This document shows, piece by piece, positions 34,089-43,044 of a stretch of DNA of 64,000 nt. The first letter of the stretch is position 1, and the number at the start of each line of letters is the position of its first letter. The translations under genes were made by a program, and so were the position numbers. The stretch is from Paenibacillus borealis. Lineage in GTDB: Bacteria > Bacillota > Bacilli > Paenibacillales > Paenibacillaceae. The notes below the pieces were generated by a model, which was not told the DNA's origin, ran no database searches, and saw only the letters and a program-made list of their open reading frames with translations. Location: positions 5,952,001 through 6,016,000 of the forward strand of contig NZ_CP009285.1 in the NCBI RefSeq assembly GCF_000758665.1, given 5' to 3'.

Positions 34089-36565
34089 TATATTACCGTA
34101 TGCCCGGTTCTTCTGATCAGATCGTTCTGCAAATCTGCGGAAAGATCCGTGAAATAAGCGCTGTAGCCGGCAATCCGCACAAGCAGGTTGCGGTATTTAT
34201 CCGGGTCCTGCTGCGCATCCAGCAGCGTCTGCCTGTTGATGATGTTGAACTGCAGATGCCAGAGGCGCAAATCGCTCCAGGTCCGGATAAAGGAAACGAG
34301 CTTCAGGGTCCCTTCTTCCCCTTCGATGACGGAAGGCGTAAGTTTAATGTTGAGCAATCTCGCGGCTCTTTCCCGGTAGTTGTAATTCTTGGAGTAGTAG
34401 TTGGAGAGCAGGACGGCCGTCGGCCCGTTAATATCCGCGCCATGTGAGGCGGAGGAGCCGTCTGCGAGCGGGGTATAGGCTTTTCTCCCATTGGGAGTCG
34501 CTGAGACGACCTTGCCAAAAGGAACATGAGAAGTGAAGGGAACGTAACGGAGATCCAGGTTCACACCCAGCTGCTTCGAATAAGCGCGGGTAAATTTCAA
34601 TGCTTCCTCATCCAGTTCCTTGGCGATAGAATCGGCATAATCCTCGTTGTTACCGTAACTTGGCGCATGTGCCAGCAGTTGACGGATAGCTTCGCGGCCT
34701 TCGAAATCACGGTCAAGCGCTTCAATTAATTGAGCCATCGAAATCCGTTTATCCTCGAAAACCACCTTTTTGATGGCGGCCAGAGAGTCGATTACCGTGC
34801 CGTAACCGATAAATTCGAAGTAACCCAGATCAATTCCGCCCTCGATATGAGGCTCATGGATATCCTTATGATTCTGCAGGCACAGCCTGTGCATGGAGGA
34901 GCTTAGCGGAGCGGCAAAATGCCGGCTGCGCAGCCGGATAATCGCGTGCTGCTGGATGAAGGCATGCTTGAGGAAATATTTCTGCTGGGCCTTATAAGCA
35001 TCAAAGAACTGCTCCCATGTACCGAAGCTCAGCGGATCACCGGTTTCAAGGCCCAGGGTCTCTCCGGGGTAGCGCAGCATCTGCCCGTTCCGCAGCGTCA
35101 TCTCGACGGCAGCGGCAAAATTGATATAGGCACAGGGGCTGGTGTACGTATCGCGGTTCGGCATCCGGCATTCCGCACAACCCGATACGGCATAGTCATA
35201 GGCCTCCTCGAACGTTGCCCCTTTGGCCAGCAGCAGGGGTACAACTTCCTCATCATTGATCAGCTTCGGAAATCCCGAGCCTTCTTTGATGGTCTCCGCG
35301 ACCTCATACAGGTAACGCTCAGGCGCTCTCGTGTGAATCCGGGCCGCCAGATCGGGATAGTTCAGCGGGAATTCCCGCTTGGACTGCAGCATCAGATAGG
35401 TCAGCTCGTTGGTCGCGTCCAGCCCCCCAGGGGTCTGTCCGCCAATTGTCACCGCTTCCCAGTGGGCATATCCTTCGTTAAAGGCACCGCCGGCCGGTGA
35501 AATGTAGAGGTCCAGAAACTGGGCCATCGCATTCCATACACATTCCAGCAGCTCGATCACTTCCTGATCTGTAATGAGGCCAAGCGCAGTATCTTTCTCG
35601 TAGAACGGGTAGAGGTACTGGTCCATTCTTCCGTTCGAAATCACAGTGCCCGTCTTCTGCTCCAATCTGGAGAACATCTGGACGAACCATTGGGATTGCA
35701 CAGCTTCATGGAAGCTGCGGGGCGGATGTTCCGGCACATGGGCACTGATTCCGGCAATCTTCCGCAGCTCGGCCTGCCGCACGGGATTCGTCTCTTCATC
35801 CGCCAGCTTGGCAGCCAATATGGAATGACGGTTAGCCCACAGTACAATAGCATCGGACACATTCACTATAGCCTGCAGGAAGGGCAGCTTCTCCATGTTA
35901 TCGACCGGGCTGTAAGGATCAAGCCGGCTGATCTCCCGCAGCGCTTCTTCTTTGATCCCCTTGTAGCCGATGCGGAGCACCTTCTCATAATCATGCACCC
36001 ACTGGATGGATGAACGGAACGATGCGGTTTCGTTGACAATGAATCTGGATTTCAGCGGGTCTGCGGGATCATACGTCACCTTCAGCGTATCCGCAGGCAA
36101 TGCACTGGCCAGCGCCTCGTGGAAGGTTTTCCCTTTCCAGTACGGTGATATTTCATTCACAATAATGGCTGCATCCGCTTCACCCAGATCGAACGGTGAC
36201 TGGCCGCGGCTGGGCAGCTCCCTGATCACCGTGTCCAGATAATCACCATCCAGCTCCGGATACAGGATTCCGTATCTTCCCGGGGCCCCGCCTCTTCCCG
36301 CAATCAGCTGATCCCCGTCGATATAGACGGTAATATGCCGGGCAATATGCAGCAGCGCCTTGGACCATCTCAGAATCAGGGCTTCACCCTCCGACTGCTT
36401 GAACGATTCGGTAAAAAGCTGCGCACGTTCCACATCAATTGTGGGACGCTGATTCTGAAATGAATGGAGAATACGGACTGCCCGTTCATGCCCCGGGAAG
36501 GTCCGTTCCCCGGGTGGAAGAAGCAGTCTTTGTTCCTGCACCGATAAAACCGATTGAACCGTCAT
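34088..36565 (-). CDS. Glycyl radical enzyme, PFL-like superfamily, substrate unknown
   Basis: An 825-residue glycyl radical enzyme. The radical Gly800 lies in VRIAGYSAYF near the C-terminus. The thiyl site is Cys463 in VSGCAECRMPNRD, with Glu465 two residues later. This GCxE pattern belongs to the eliminase branch (diol and glycerol dehydratases, choline and isethionate lyases), not to pyruvate formate-lyase, which has a Cys-Cys pair; the extra Cys466 and the lack of the usual Val-Glu-Pro are unusual. It is coupled to its activase and lies between a GntR regulator and, divergently, a taurine/sulfonate cluster. A C-S lyase role, for example on isethionate, is possible but unproven. It has its own promoter and palindrome. 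Confidence 0.9.
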   Translation of the reverse strand: MTVQSVLSVQEQRLLLPPGERTFPGHERAVRILHSFQNQRPTIDVERAQLFTESFKQSEGEALILRWSKALLHIARHITVYIDGDQLIAGRGGAPGRYGILYPELDGDYLDTVIRELPSRGQSPFDLGEADAAIIVNEISPYWKGKTFHEALASALPADTLKVTYDPADPLKSRFIVNETASFRSSIQWVHDYEKVLRIGYKGIKEEALREISRLDPYSPVDNMEKLPFLQAIVNVSDAIVLWANRHSILAAKLADEETNPVRQAELRKIAGISAHVPEHPPRSFHEAVQSQWFVQMFSRLEQKTGTVISNGRMDQYLYPFYEKDTALGLITDQEVIELLECVWNAMAQFLDLYISPAGGAFNEGYAHWEAVTIGGQTPGGLDATNELTYLMLQSKREFPLNYPDLAARIHTRAPERYLYEVAETIKEGSGFPKLINDEEVVPLLLAKGATFEEAYDYAVSGCAECRMPNRDTYTSPCAYINFAAAVEMTLRNGQMLRYPGETLGLETGDPLSFGTWEQFFDAYKAQQKYFLKHAFIQQHAIIRLRSRHFAAPLSSSMHRLCLQNHKDIHEPHIEGGIDLGYFEFIGYGTVIDSLAAIKKVVFEDKRISMAQLIEALDRDFEGREAIRQLLAHAPSYGNNEDYADSIAKELDEEALKFTRAYSKQLGVNLDLRYVPFTSHVPFGKVVSATPNGRKAYTPLADGSSASHGADINGPTAVLLSNYYSKNYNYRERAARLLNIKLTPSVIEGEEGTLKLVSFIRTWSDLRLWHLQFNIINRQTLLDAQQDPDKYRNLLVRIAGYSAYFTDLSADLQNDLIRRTGHTVI

Positions 36566-36581
36566 TAGATCTCTCCCAACT

Positions 36582-36607
36582 AAATCCTAACTAAACCAGT
36601 AGGATTT
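36582..36607. promoter_or_regulatory. Palindrome in the 5' leader of the glycyl radical enzyme gene
   Basis: AAATCCTA (36582-36589) and TAGGATTT (36600-36607) form a perfect 8-bp inverted repeat just downstream of the expected transcription start. The position suits a repressor operator. It differs in sequence from the GntR palindromes at 37488-37516, so it may bind another regulator or form an RNA hairpin. Confidence 0.55.
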
Positions 36608-36624
36608 GTTAAATTATGTGACCC

Positions 36625-36654
36625 ATCGTAAAGCGGTTAGGTTTAGTTTGTCAA
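36625..36654 (-). promoter_or_regulatory. SigA promoter of the glycyl radical enzyme gene
   Basis: On the minus strand TTGACA (36654-36649) and TACGAT (36630-36625) are 18 bases apart. The -35 is embedded in AACCGGTTGACA, nearly identical to AACCTGTTGACA at the divergent aminotransferase promoter, suggesting a shared regulator. Confidence 0.65.
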
Positions 36655-36690
36655 CCGGTTTTGAGAAACCGTAGGGGAAAGTTCACACAC

Positions 36691-37416
36691 TCACAGTTTT
36701 CTTCTGCGGGTCAGATTGATCCGGAAAGCATAATTATCGGCGCGGTAGATGCTTTTCTCATATTCCAGGGGATTGCCGTCATGATCCAGCACCAGGCGCT
36801 TGGATAGCAGGGCGCAGCTTGGTTCGGCAGTCATGCCCAGCAGCTTCTTCTCTTCCGCCGCCGGAATAATCGCGCCAATCGTCTGTTGTGCTTCCCACAG
36901 ATTCAGCCCCAGCTCCGTTTCCAGCACATCATAGGTCGACACATTGCTTAAATCCAGCAGCGCCAGCTTCTCGCCGATTTCCAGCGGGTAATATTGGGTC
37001 TCCAGCACAACAGGTGTGTCGTTTGCCAGTCGCAGCCGGATCGTCTCGTACAGCCGGGATACCCCGAATATTTTGGCGGCATCCTGCGGCGCCTCCACAA
37101 TCCCCTGCTTTAGCACCTTGATATCGGGAGTAAGCCCGCGCTCGCCGATGATATCGAAGAACGTGCTTAAATTGCCCAGCCACTCCTCTATCGGCCTTAC
37201 AGCCACAAAAGTACCGAGCCCTTGCCGGGATTCCAGCATTCCGTCATCGATCAGGGTGCGGATCGCGCGGCGGACGGTCGCCCGGCTGACGGAATATTTG
37301 TCCATCAGCTCATGCTCCGCCGGGATTTTCTCAGTGTAGGTGCCTTTAAATATATCGTTTCGAAGTAAATTCCTTACCTGTAAATGCAGCGGGATTGAAT
37401 TGCTTCTGTCGAGCAC
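36691..37416 (-). CDS. GntR-family regulator with UTRA ligand domain
   Basis: A 241-residue repressor-type regulator. The winged helix lies in residues 1-70 (AEHELMDKYSVSRATVRRAI) and the UTRA effector domain in about 85-235, ending with YRADNYAFRINLTRRRKL. The GTG at 37416 (LDRSNSIPLHLQV) is preferred to the GTG 12 bases upstream because AAAGGGTG then has a normal spacing and the N-terminus matches the family. It lies 125 bases upstream of the glycyl radical enzyme gene on the same strand and is divergent from the aminotransferase/sulfonate operon. Palindromes cover its own promoter and the divergent one, so it probably represses both and is released by a pathway intermediate. Confidence 0.92.
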   Translation of the reverse strand: MLDRSNSIPLHLQVRNLLRNDIFKGTYTEKIPAEHELMDKYSVSRATVRRAIRTLIDDGMLESRQGLGTFVAVRPIEEWLGNLSTFFDIIGERGLTPDIKVLKQGIVEAPQDAAKIFGVSRLYETIRLRLANDTPVVLETQYYPLEIGEKLALLDLSNVSTYDVLETELGLNLWEAQQTIGAIIPAAEEKKLLGMTAEPSCALLSKRLVLDHDGNPLEYEKSIYRADNYAFRINLTRRRKL

Positions 37417-37473
37417 TATATGTAACACCCTTTCTCGTCTATTATAATTCCAAGTAAGTAGATGCGATTATTT

Positions 37474-37502
37474 ATTATATCATCATTAGGTTGTCCGTAC
37501 AA
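37474..37502 (-). promoter_or_regulatory. SigA promoter of the GntR gene
   Basis: On the minus strand TTGTAC (37502-37497) and TATAAT (37479-37474) are 17 bases apart, about 58 bases before the GTG start. The -35 box is inside the palindrome AGGTTGT-CCGT-ACAACCT. Confidence 0.7.
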
Positions 37503-37516
37503 CCTGTTGACAGGTT
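37488..37516. promoter_or_regulatory. Twin overlapping palindromes, likely GntR operators
   Basis: AGGTTGT-CCGT-ACAACCT (37488-37505) and AACCTG-TTGA-CAGGTT (37501-37516) are two perfect inverted repeats overlapping by five bases. The first covers the -35 of the GntR promoter and contains TTGTNNNNACAA, which resembles HutC/UTRA-type operators; the second covers the -35 of the divergent aminotransferase promoter. Confidence 0.75.
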
Positions 37517-37536
37517 CAATTTGCATGTGGTAATTT
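37507..37536 (+). promoter_or_regulatory. Promoter of the aminotransferase/sulfonate operon
   Basis: TTGACA (37507-37512) is a perfect -35; the best -10 is TAATTT (37531-37536) at 18 bases spacing, so activity may be modest. It overlaps the second GntR palindrome. Confidence 0.55.
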
Positions 37537-37574
37537 ATGTATCAACCAATCTTATACAGCTGATCAGATCACTG

Positions 37575-37630
37575 AAGGCTAAGCTGCGTCCTCCTTATTT
37601 GGGAGACGTGACTTAGCCTTTATTATTTTA
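37575..37630 (+). terminator. Terminator-like hairpin in the leader of the aminotransferase gene
   Basis: AAGGCTAAG (37575-37583) pairs with CTTAGCCTT (37612-37620), with further pairing inside (CGTC/GACG), followed by the T-rich TATTATTTTATTT. It lies between the operon promoter and the ribosome site of the first gene, with no gene upstream to end, so it may act as a partial terminator or attenuator. No known riboswitch fold was recognised in the short leader. Confidence 0.6.
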
Positions 37631-37645
37631 TTTGGAGGCCAAGGA

Positions 37646-39031
37646 ATGAAACAGACGTTGACCGGCGTACCAAGCGCGGCTGAACTGGCAGAACTCCACC
37701 GGGAGCATCTCTGGCTGCATCTTACCAACCACAAGCTTTATGAGACGCAGGAGCCGCCGATTATGGCTGAGGGCACAGGCTATATGCTGAAGGATGTGCA
37801 GGGAAAGGAGTTTGTCGACGGCCTGTCCGGCGGAGTGTGGGTCGTCAATGTGGGACACGGCAGAGCAAGCATAGCAGATGCTGTGAGCCGGCAAATGAAG
37901 CTGTTGCCTTATTATGCCGGCTCGATGGCCACCCCGCCTTACATTATGCTGGCCGCGAAGCTCGCCTCCCTGCTGCCCTCGCTGCCGAAGGTCTACCTTT
38001 CGAACAGCGGCTCTGAAGCGAATGAGAAAGCATTCAAGATGGTCCGGCAATATTTCGCCGCAAAGTCCCCGGGCAAGAAGAAATACAAGATTATATACCG
38101 GGACAGGGATTATCACGGCACTACTCTGGCGGCGCTGGCCAGCAGCGGACAACAGGAACGAAGAGCGGATTTCGGTCCGCTGCCGGAAGGCTTCGCGGAA
38201 ATCCCACACGCTCTGTGCTACCGCTGTCCGTTCGGCAAAAGCTATCCCGGCTGCAATATCGATTGCGCCCGGGCACTGGAACAAGTGATTCAGCAGGAAG
38301 GTGAAGACTCGGTTGCCGCCGTGATTCTGGAGCCGGTTACCGCCGGGGGCGGCATCATCCCTCCGGTTCCGGAATATTATCCGGTGCTGCAGGAAATCTG
38401 CCGCAGGTATGGCGTACTGCTGATCCTGGATGAGGTCGTTACCGGCTTCGGCCGGACAGGAGCCCTGTTCGGGCATCAGCATTACGACGTACAGCCCGAT
38501 ATCATCACCTTGGCCAAAGGACTGGCAAGCGGCTACATGCCGATCTCGGCTACGGTTGCACGCAAAGAGATATTCAACCAGTTTATGGCCGGGCCGGAAG
38601 AGCCGAACGGATTTTTCCGGGATATCAGCACATTCGGAGGCTGCGCAGGCAGCTCAGTGGCTGCCCTTGAGAACATCCGGATTATTGAAGAGGAGAGATT
38701 GACGGAGAATAGCGCGCTCATGGGCGCCTACCTGATGGAGCGGCTGAAGGAGCTGGAGGCATTCCCCATTGTCGGCAACGTCCGGGGGCAAGGTCTGCTG
38801 GCCGGTGTTGAACTGGTGGAGGATAAACGATCCAAGATACCGCTTCAGGAGAGCCGGCTGGCGCAGATCGTTGCCAGTGCCCGGGAGGATGGTGTAATTA
38901 TCGGCAGAATGACGCGCAGTGTGCCGGGTTATAACAACGTGCTGTATATGGCACCTCCGCTCATCATCGATAAGTATGGAATCGACAGGATCATCGGTGC
39001 TCTGCGCAGTGCACTACACAAACAGTTGTAG
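37646..39031 (+). CDS. Class III aminotransferase, probable taurine or omega-amine transaminase
   Basis: A 461-residue PLP-dependent omega-transaminase. The PLP lysine is in ITLAKGLASGYMPIS (about residue 291), with the preceding LILDEVVTGFGRTG (Asp that binds the pyridine nitrogen). A four-Cys insertion CYRCPFGKSYPGCNIDC lies at about residues 191-207, typical of the Firmicutes branch. It is the first gene of a cluster with TauCAB, so transfer of the amino group of taurine or a related aminosulfonate to pyruvate or 2-oxoglutarate, giving sulfoacetaldehyde, is the leading hypothesis; beta-alanine, GABA or other amines remain possible. No Xsc (sulfoacetaldehyde acetyltransferase) gene is in the window. 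Confidence 0.85.
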   Translation: MKQTLTGVPSAAELAELHREHLWLHLTNHKLYETQEPPIMAEGTGYMLKDVQGKEFVDGLSGGVWVVNVGHGRASIADAVSRQMKLLPYYAGSMATPPYIMLAAKLASLLPSLPKVYLSNSGSEANEKAFKMVRQYFAAKSPGKKKYKIIYRDRDYHGTTLAALASSGQQERRADFGPLPEGFAEIPHALCYRCPFGKSYPGCNIDCARALEQVIQQEGEDSVAAVILEPVTAGGGIIPPVPEYYPVLQEICRRYGVLLILDEVVTGFGRTGALFGHQHYDVQPDIITLAKGLASGYMPISATVARKEIFNQFMAGPEEPNGFFRDISTFGGCAGSSVAALENIRIIEEERLTENSALMGAYLMERLKELEAFPIVGNVRGQGLLAGVELVEDKRSKIPLQESRLAQIVASAREDGVIIGRMTRSVPGYNNVLYMAPPLIIDKYGIDRIIGALRSALHKQL

Positions 39032-39086
39032 GCCTGATTAAGAATCAGAATTATCCTGCCATACAGGCCGGGAAAGGAGGCATCAG

Positions 39087-39893
39087 GTGGCTAAGCTTGC
39101 AGGCTTGAGGCATTGGATTCACAAAAAAGCAACCATTGAGCGGATGTTAACAACAGGCACCATTCTGGTTCTGCTTCTATTATGGTTCGCGGTCACGGAG
39201 CTAAAGCTCCTGTCAGCGATTCTGGTCCCTTCTCCCGGCAAAGTGTTTGCCAGCTTTATTCAAATTCTGCAGGAAGGCTACAAAGACAACAGTCTGCTGA
39301 CACATCTCAGAGACAGCATGATGCGCTTATTAAGCTCCTTCGTGCTCGTCATCCTCACCGCCGTCCCCCTCGGTCTGCTGAGCGGCTATAACTCCAAAAT
39401 ACGCGCCATCATGTATCCGCTCGTTGAATTTTACCGCCCGCTCCCGCCGCTCGCGTACTATACCCTGCTTGTGCTGTGGATGGGAATTGAAGATTCGTCC
39501 AAGATTGCACTGCTGTATCTGGCCGGTTTTGCCCCCGTCTTCATTGCCTGTGAATCGGGAGTCCGTAAACTGAAGCAGGATTATATTGACGGGGCCTATA
39601 CCCTCGGGGCAGACAGCCGGCAAATTTTCTTTCATGTTGTTTTCCCCGCCTGCCTGCCGGATATATTCATCGGACTGAGAACAGCAGTCGGCGTCTCCTA
39701 TACGACGCTTGTCGCAGCCGAAATGGTCGCCGCAGTAACCGGCATTGGATGGATGGTGCTGGACGCCAGCAAATTTCTGAGAAGCGACATTATTTTCGTG
39801 GGCATTATCATTATGGGGATAACCGGGATGTTGATTGATGCCGTACTGCGGGCCGTTGAACGTAGAGTCGTACCGTGGAAAGGCAAAGAATAG
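39087..39893 (+). CDS. tauC: Taurine-type ABC transporter permease
   Basis: A 268-residue membrane permease of the nitrate/sulfonate/taurine class, with about six segments and the EAA-type loop DGAYTLGADSRQIFFHVVFP at about residues 170-190. GTG start with AAAGGAGG 6 bases upstream. The next genes are a clear TauA-like binding protein and an ATPase, so the trio forms a complete importer. The symbol follows from the company of TauA rather than from TauC-specific features. Confidence 0.85.
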   Translation: MAKLAGLRHWIHKKATIERMLTTGTILVLLLLWFAVTELKLLSAILVPSPGKVFASFIQILQEGYKDNSLLTHLRDSMMRLLSSFVLVILTAVPLGLLSGYNSKIRAIMYPLVEFYRPLPPLAYYTLLVLWMGIEDSSKIALLYLAGFAPVFIACESGVRKLKQDYIDGAYTLGADSRQIFFHVVFPACLPDIFIGLRTAVGVSYTTLVAAEMVAAVTGIGWMVLDASKFLRSDIIFVGIIIMGITGMLIDAVLRAVERRVVPWKGKE

Positions 39894-39911
39894 AATAGGG
39901 GAGGAATCATA

Positions 39912-40943
39912 TTGAACAAGAAACTTAGACTTATGCTGACAGGCGGCCTGGCTCTTGTACTATCAGTGCAGCTTGCAGCATGCGGAAACAGCAAGGAAGA
40001 CGGGGGTACAGCCAAACCGGAATCCGTTACGATCGGATACCAGGACATTCCCAATGATGAAATTGTCGCCAAAGCCAAAGGCTGGTATGAAGCTGAGCTC
40101 GGTGTGCCGGTGAACTTCAAGAAATTCGATTCCGGCCGTGATGTGAACACCGCCTTCGCCTCGAAGAGCATCGATATCGGGCTGATGGGCAGTACACCGG
40201 CTTCCGTAGGCATCGCCACCGGGCTGGAATATGAGGTGTTCTGGATCCACGATGTCATTGGCGCTGCCGAAGCGCTAGCGGTCAAGAATAGCTCAGGTGT
40301 GAATTCGGTCAAGGAGCTGGCCGGCAAAAAGGTGGCGGTTCCCTTCAGCTCCACGGCACACTACAGCCTGCTGAATGCGCTGGAGCTTGAGGGTGTCAAT
40401 CTGGCGGATGTGCAGATTCTGGATATGCAGCCGAATGATATTTTTGCCGCCTGGCAAAGAGGTGATATTGACGCCGCTTATGTATGGAATCCGGTGCTGG
40501 GCGAACTGCTGAAGGACGGCAAAGTTCTTACCGACAGCGGTAAATTAGCGGAACAAGGCATTGTGACTGCCGATGTCGGAGTGGTCAGCAAAGCGTTCGC
40601 CGGCAAATACCCTGAACTTGTGGCCAAATATATCAAGGTCCAGTCAAAGGCTCACGACCTCTATACCAGCAATCCCGATGAAGCTGGCGATGCGCTCGCT
40701 AAAGGCCTTAATATCAGCAAATCCGAAGCGCTGAAACAAACTGGCGATCTCATCTGGCTGTCCGCCAGTGAACAACTATCTTCCAAATACTTCGGCCCCA
40801 GTGACAGCAAAGGGGATTTGGCCAGCATTCTGAAGGCTACCGCAGACTTTCTGGTGGAGCAAAAGGCACTGGAAAAGGCACCTGATCTGGAGGCCTTTGA
40901 ACAGGGGATCAACTCCGCATATATTGAACGTTCACTGAAATAA
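39912..40943 (+). CDS. tauA: Taurine ABC transporter substrate-binding lipoprotein
   Basis: A 343-residue binding lipoprotein (signal peptide, lipobox QLAAC at about residues 21-25). The mature part matches the TauA family closely: TIGYQDIPNDEIVAKAKGWY, FKKFDSGRDVNTAFASKSID, KVAVPFSSTAHYSLLNAL and AAWQRGDIDAAYVWNPVLG, including segments that line the sulfonate pocket in TauA. Start is TTG with AGGGGAGG upstream. It delivers taurine or a close aminosulfonate to the TauC/TauB complex. Located 18 bases after the permease gene. Confidence 0.92.
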   Translation: MNKKLRLMLTGGLALVLSVQLAACGNSKEDGGTAKPESVTIGYQDIPNDEIVAKAKGWYEAELGVPVNFKKFDSGRDVNTAFASKSIDIGLMGSTPASVGIATGLEYEVFWIHDVIGAAEALAVKNSSGVNSVKELAGKKVAVPFSSTAHYSLLNALELEGVNLADVQILDMQPNDIFAAWQRGDIDAAYVWNPVLGELLKDGKVLTDSGKLAEQGIVTADVGVVSKAFAGKYPELVAKYIKVQSKAHDLYTSNPDEAGDALAKGLNISKSEALKQTGDLIWLSASEQLSSKYFGPSDSKGDLASILKATADFLVEQKALEKAPDLEAFEQGINSAYIERSLK

Positions 40944-40962
40944 GGATAGGAGGTCATGCCGC

Positions 40963-41793
40963 ATGCCGATTGCCGATAAGACGATATTGGAGAAGAACCC
41001 GACAGCCATTATATCCGTAGAGAATGTATCTCTGGCCTACGGGGCCGCTGATGGCCCAAATGTGCTGGAGGAAATTGATCTTAAGCTGCATGAAGGTGAG
41101 TTCGTATGTCTTCTGGGACCTTCCGGCTGCGGAAAAAGCACACTGCTCAAAATCATTGCCGGCCTGATCCAGCCCTCGGCGGGTTCTGCCGTGATGGACG
41201 GGATCCATATCACGGGCCCGGAATGGCATCGCGGAGTTGTGTTTCAGCAGCCTCCTCTCTACTCCTGGCTGAGCACCCGGGAGAACGTCAGATTCGGGCT
41301 GAAGATGCGCAAGATCCCGAAAGCAGAAGGTTTGAAGCTTGCTGACGAGTATCTAGACAAGGTCGGTTTGCTGCAATATGCGGGGCACAAGCCTTATGAG
41401 CTGTCCGGAGGAATGAAGCAGCGGGTAGCCATTGCCCGGGCACTCGTTAACAGTCCGCGTGTACTGTTAATGGATGAACCCTTCGGCGCACTCGATGCGC
41501 TGACCCGTGAGGAGATGCAGCAACTGCTGCGGAACATTTGGCGGGAGACCGGTTGCACGATTCTGTTTATTACCCATGATGTTGACGAAGCGCTCTCGCT
41601 GGGTACCCGGGTGCTGGTAATGTCGAGAAGCCCCGGCCGGATCATCCGGGAGTTCACTACCTCATTCACCTGCGGCATTACCGCTGAAAGTACCGGTCAA
41701 GCCCGGTATTCACCGGCCTTCCTGAAGCTGCGTGAAGAAATTCTCGGTCTGATTAACAAGCAAAAGCTGTCTTCTATTAATAACTTGAACTGA
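40963..41793 (+). CDS. tauB: Taurine-type ABC transporter ATPase
   Basis: A 276-residue ATPase. Walker A is GPSGCGKST, the Q-loop is in GVVFQQPPLYSW, the signature is ELSGGMKQRVAIA and Walker B is [13 protein letters not shown], followed by the H-loop in FITHDVDEA. It belongs to the SsuB/TauB group and completes the TauCAB importer. AGGAGG precedes the ATG. A second ATPase of the same group lies at 43045 with its own partners. Confidence 0.9.
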   Translation: MPIADKTILEKNPTAIISVENVSLAYGAADGPNVLEEIDLKLHEGEFVCLLGPSGCGKSTLLKIIAGLIQPSAGSAVMDGIHITGPEWHRGVVFQQPPLYSWLSTRENVRFGLKMRKIPKAEGLKLADEYLDKVGLLQYAGHKPYELSGGMKQRVAIARALVNSPRVLLMDEPFGALDALTREEMQQLLRNIWRETGCTILFITHDVDEALSLGTRVLVMSRSPGRIIREFTTSFTCGITAESTGQARYSPAFLKLREEILGLINKQKLSSINNLN

Positions 41794-41872
41794 ACCGCTA
41801 AAAACGAGGTTTCTGCACATCTATAAACCAAGTATTCCAATGTACAAAAAGTAAATTAGAGGAGGTCTCTAT

Positions 41873-43030
41873 GTGAAGATATTCTGGTTTATTCCCACCT
41901 ATGGAGATGGCCGGTATTTGGGAACAGAAACCGGCAGCAGAGCGGCTACGCCCGGGTATTACCGGCAAATCGCCGCCGCTGCCGACGAACTCGGTTATGA
42001 AGGCGTGCTGATTCCTACCGGCAGGGGCTGCGAGGATGCCTGGGTCATTGCCTCTTCCCTGCTCCCGCTGACCAAGCGGCTCAAGTTTCTGGTCGCTGTC
42101 CGGCCGGACCTTATGTCCCCCACACTTGCAGCGCGGATGGCCTCCACCTTTGACCGCAGCTCCGGAGGACGTCTGCTCCTGAATGTGGTCACCGGAGGCG
42201 ATCCCGCAGAGCTTGAGGGGGACGGTGTATTTCTAAGCCATGACGAGCGTTATGAACGCGCAGATGAATTCCTTACGGTCTGGCGGCAGGTGATCCGGCA
42301 GGAGGAAGTCACCTTCTTCGGCAAGCATATCCGGGTCAACAAAGCCAAAGTGCTGCAGCCCGCAGTTCAGTCGCCCCATCCTCCGCTTTATTTCGGAGGA
42401 TCCTCTGACGCGGCACTGAGAACAGCAGCCAAACATATCGACGTATACCTCACCTGGGGAGAACCGCCTGAGCAGGTAAAATCCAAGATCGCAGCCGTCC
42501 GGCGGCTCGCGGAGCTCGAGGGCCGGACCGTACGCTTCGGCATCCGGCTGCATGTCATTGTCCGCGAGACCCGTGAGGAGGCATGGGCAGCAGCAGAACG
42601 GCTGATTTCCCGTCTGGATGAGGATACCATTGCAGCAGCCCAGCAGGTATTTGCCACCATGGACTCCGTCGGGCAGCGCAGAATGGCTGAGCTGCATGGC
42701 GGGGACCGTTCGAGGCTGGAGATCAGCCCGGATTTGTGGGCCGGGGTCGGCCTCGTCCGCGGCGGAGCCGGCACGGCGCTGGTCGGTGATCCGGAGACGG
42801 TTGCGCTGCGGATGCGGGAATACGCTGATCTCGGCATCGAAACCTTTGTGTTCTCAGGCTATCCTCACCTGGAGGAAGCCTACCGGGTAGCTGAGCTGCT
42901 CTTCCCGCTGCTGCCGCTTGAACATTCCGTCAGCCCCCAGGGCCAGGCAGCCCGCGGAGAAGCCGTTGCACTCGGGAACTCCGTCCATTCCAGGCCTGCC
43001 GGGAATTCTACAACGCCCGGACATTCATAA
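41873..43030 (+). CDS. ssuD: FMNH2-dependent alkanesulfonate monooxygenase
   Basis: A 385-residue flavin-dependent monooxygenase of the luciferase-like class that splits alkanesulfonates into aldehyde and sulfite. The sequence follows SsuD from end to end: [38 protein letters not shown] with the conserved active-site Cys, [43 protein letters not shown] and [19 protein letters not shown]. Start is GTG, because the ATG two bases earlier is followed directly by TGA. The NADPH-FMN reductase SsuE is not in this cluster and must be supplied elsewhere. It gives the aerobic sulfur-scavenging arm of the locus. Confidence 0.95.
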   Translation: MKIFWFIPTYGDGRYLGTETGSRAATPGYYRQIAAAADELGYEGVLIPTGRGCEDAWVIASSLLPLTKRLKFLVAVRPDLMSPTLAARMASTFDRSSGGRLLLNVVTGGDPAELEGDGVFLSHDERYERADEFLTVWRQVIRQEEVTFFGKHIRVNKAKVLQPAVQSPHPPLYFGGSSDAALRTAAKHIDVYLTWGEPPEQVKSKIAAVRRLAELEGRTVRFGIRLHVIVRETREEAWAAAERLISRLDEDTIAAAQQVFATMDSVGQRRMAELHGGDRSRLEISPDLWAGVGLVRGGAGTALVGDPETVALRMREYADLGIETFVFSGYPHLEEAYRVAELLFPLLPLEHSVSPQGQAARGEAVALGNSVHSRPAGNSTTPGHS

Positions 43031-43044
43031 AGGAGGTATGTTCA

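Noticed and set aside
34088..36565. Calling the glycyl radical enzyme pyruvate formate-lyase (pflB)
   Set aside because: It has a single thiyl Cys followed by Glu (GCxE) instead of the Cys-Cys pair, and its activase has extra ferredoxin clusters.
37628..38482. Minus-strand open frame (284 codons) opposite the aminotransferase
   Set aside because: No ribosome site or family features; the opposite strand encodes an intact class III aminotransferase.
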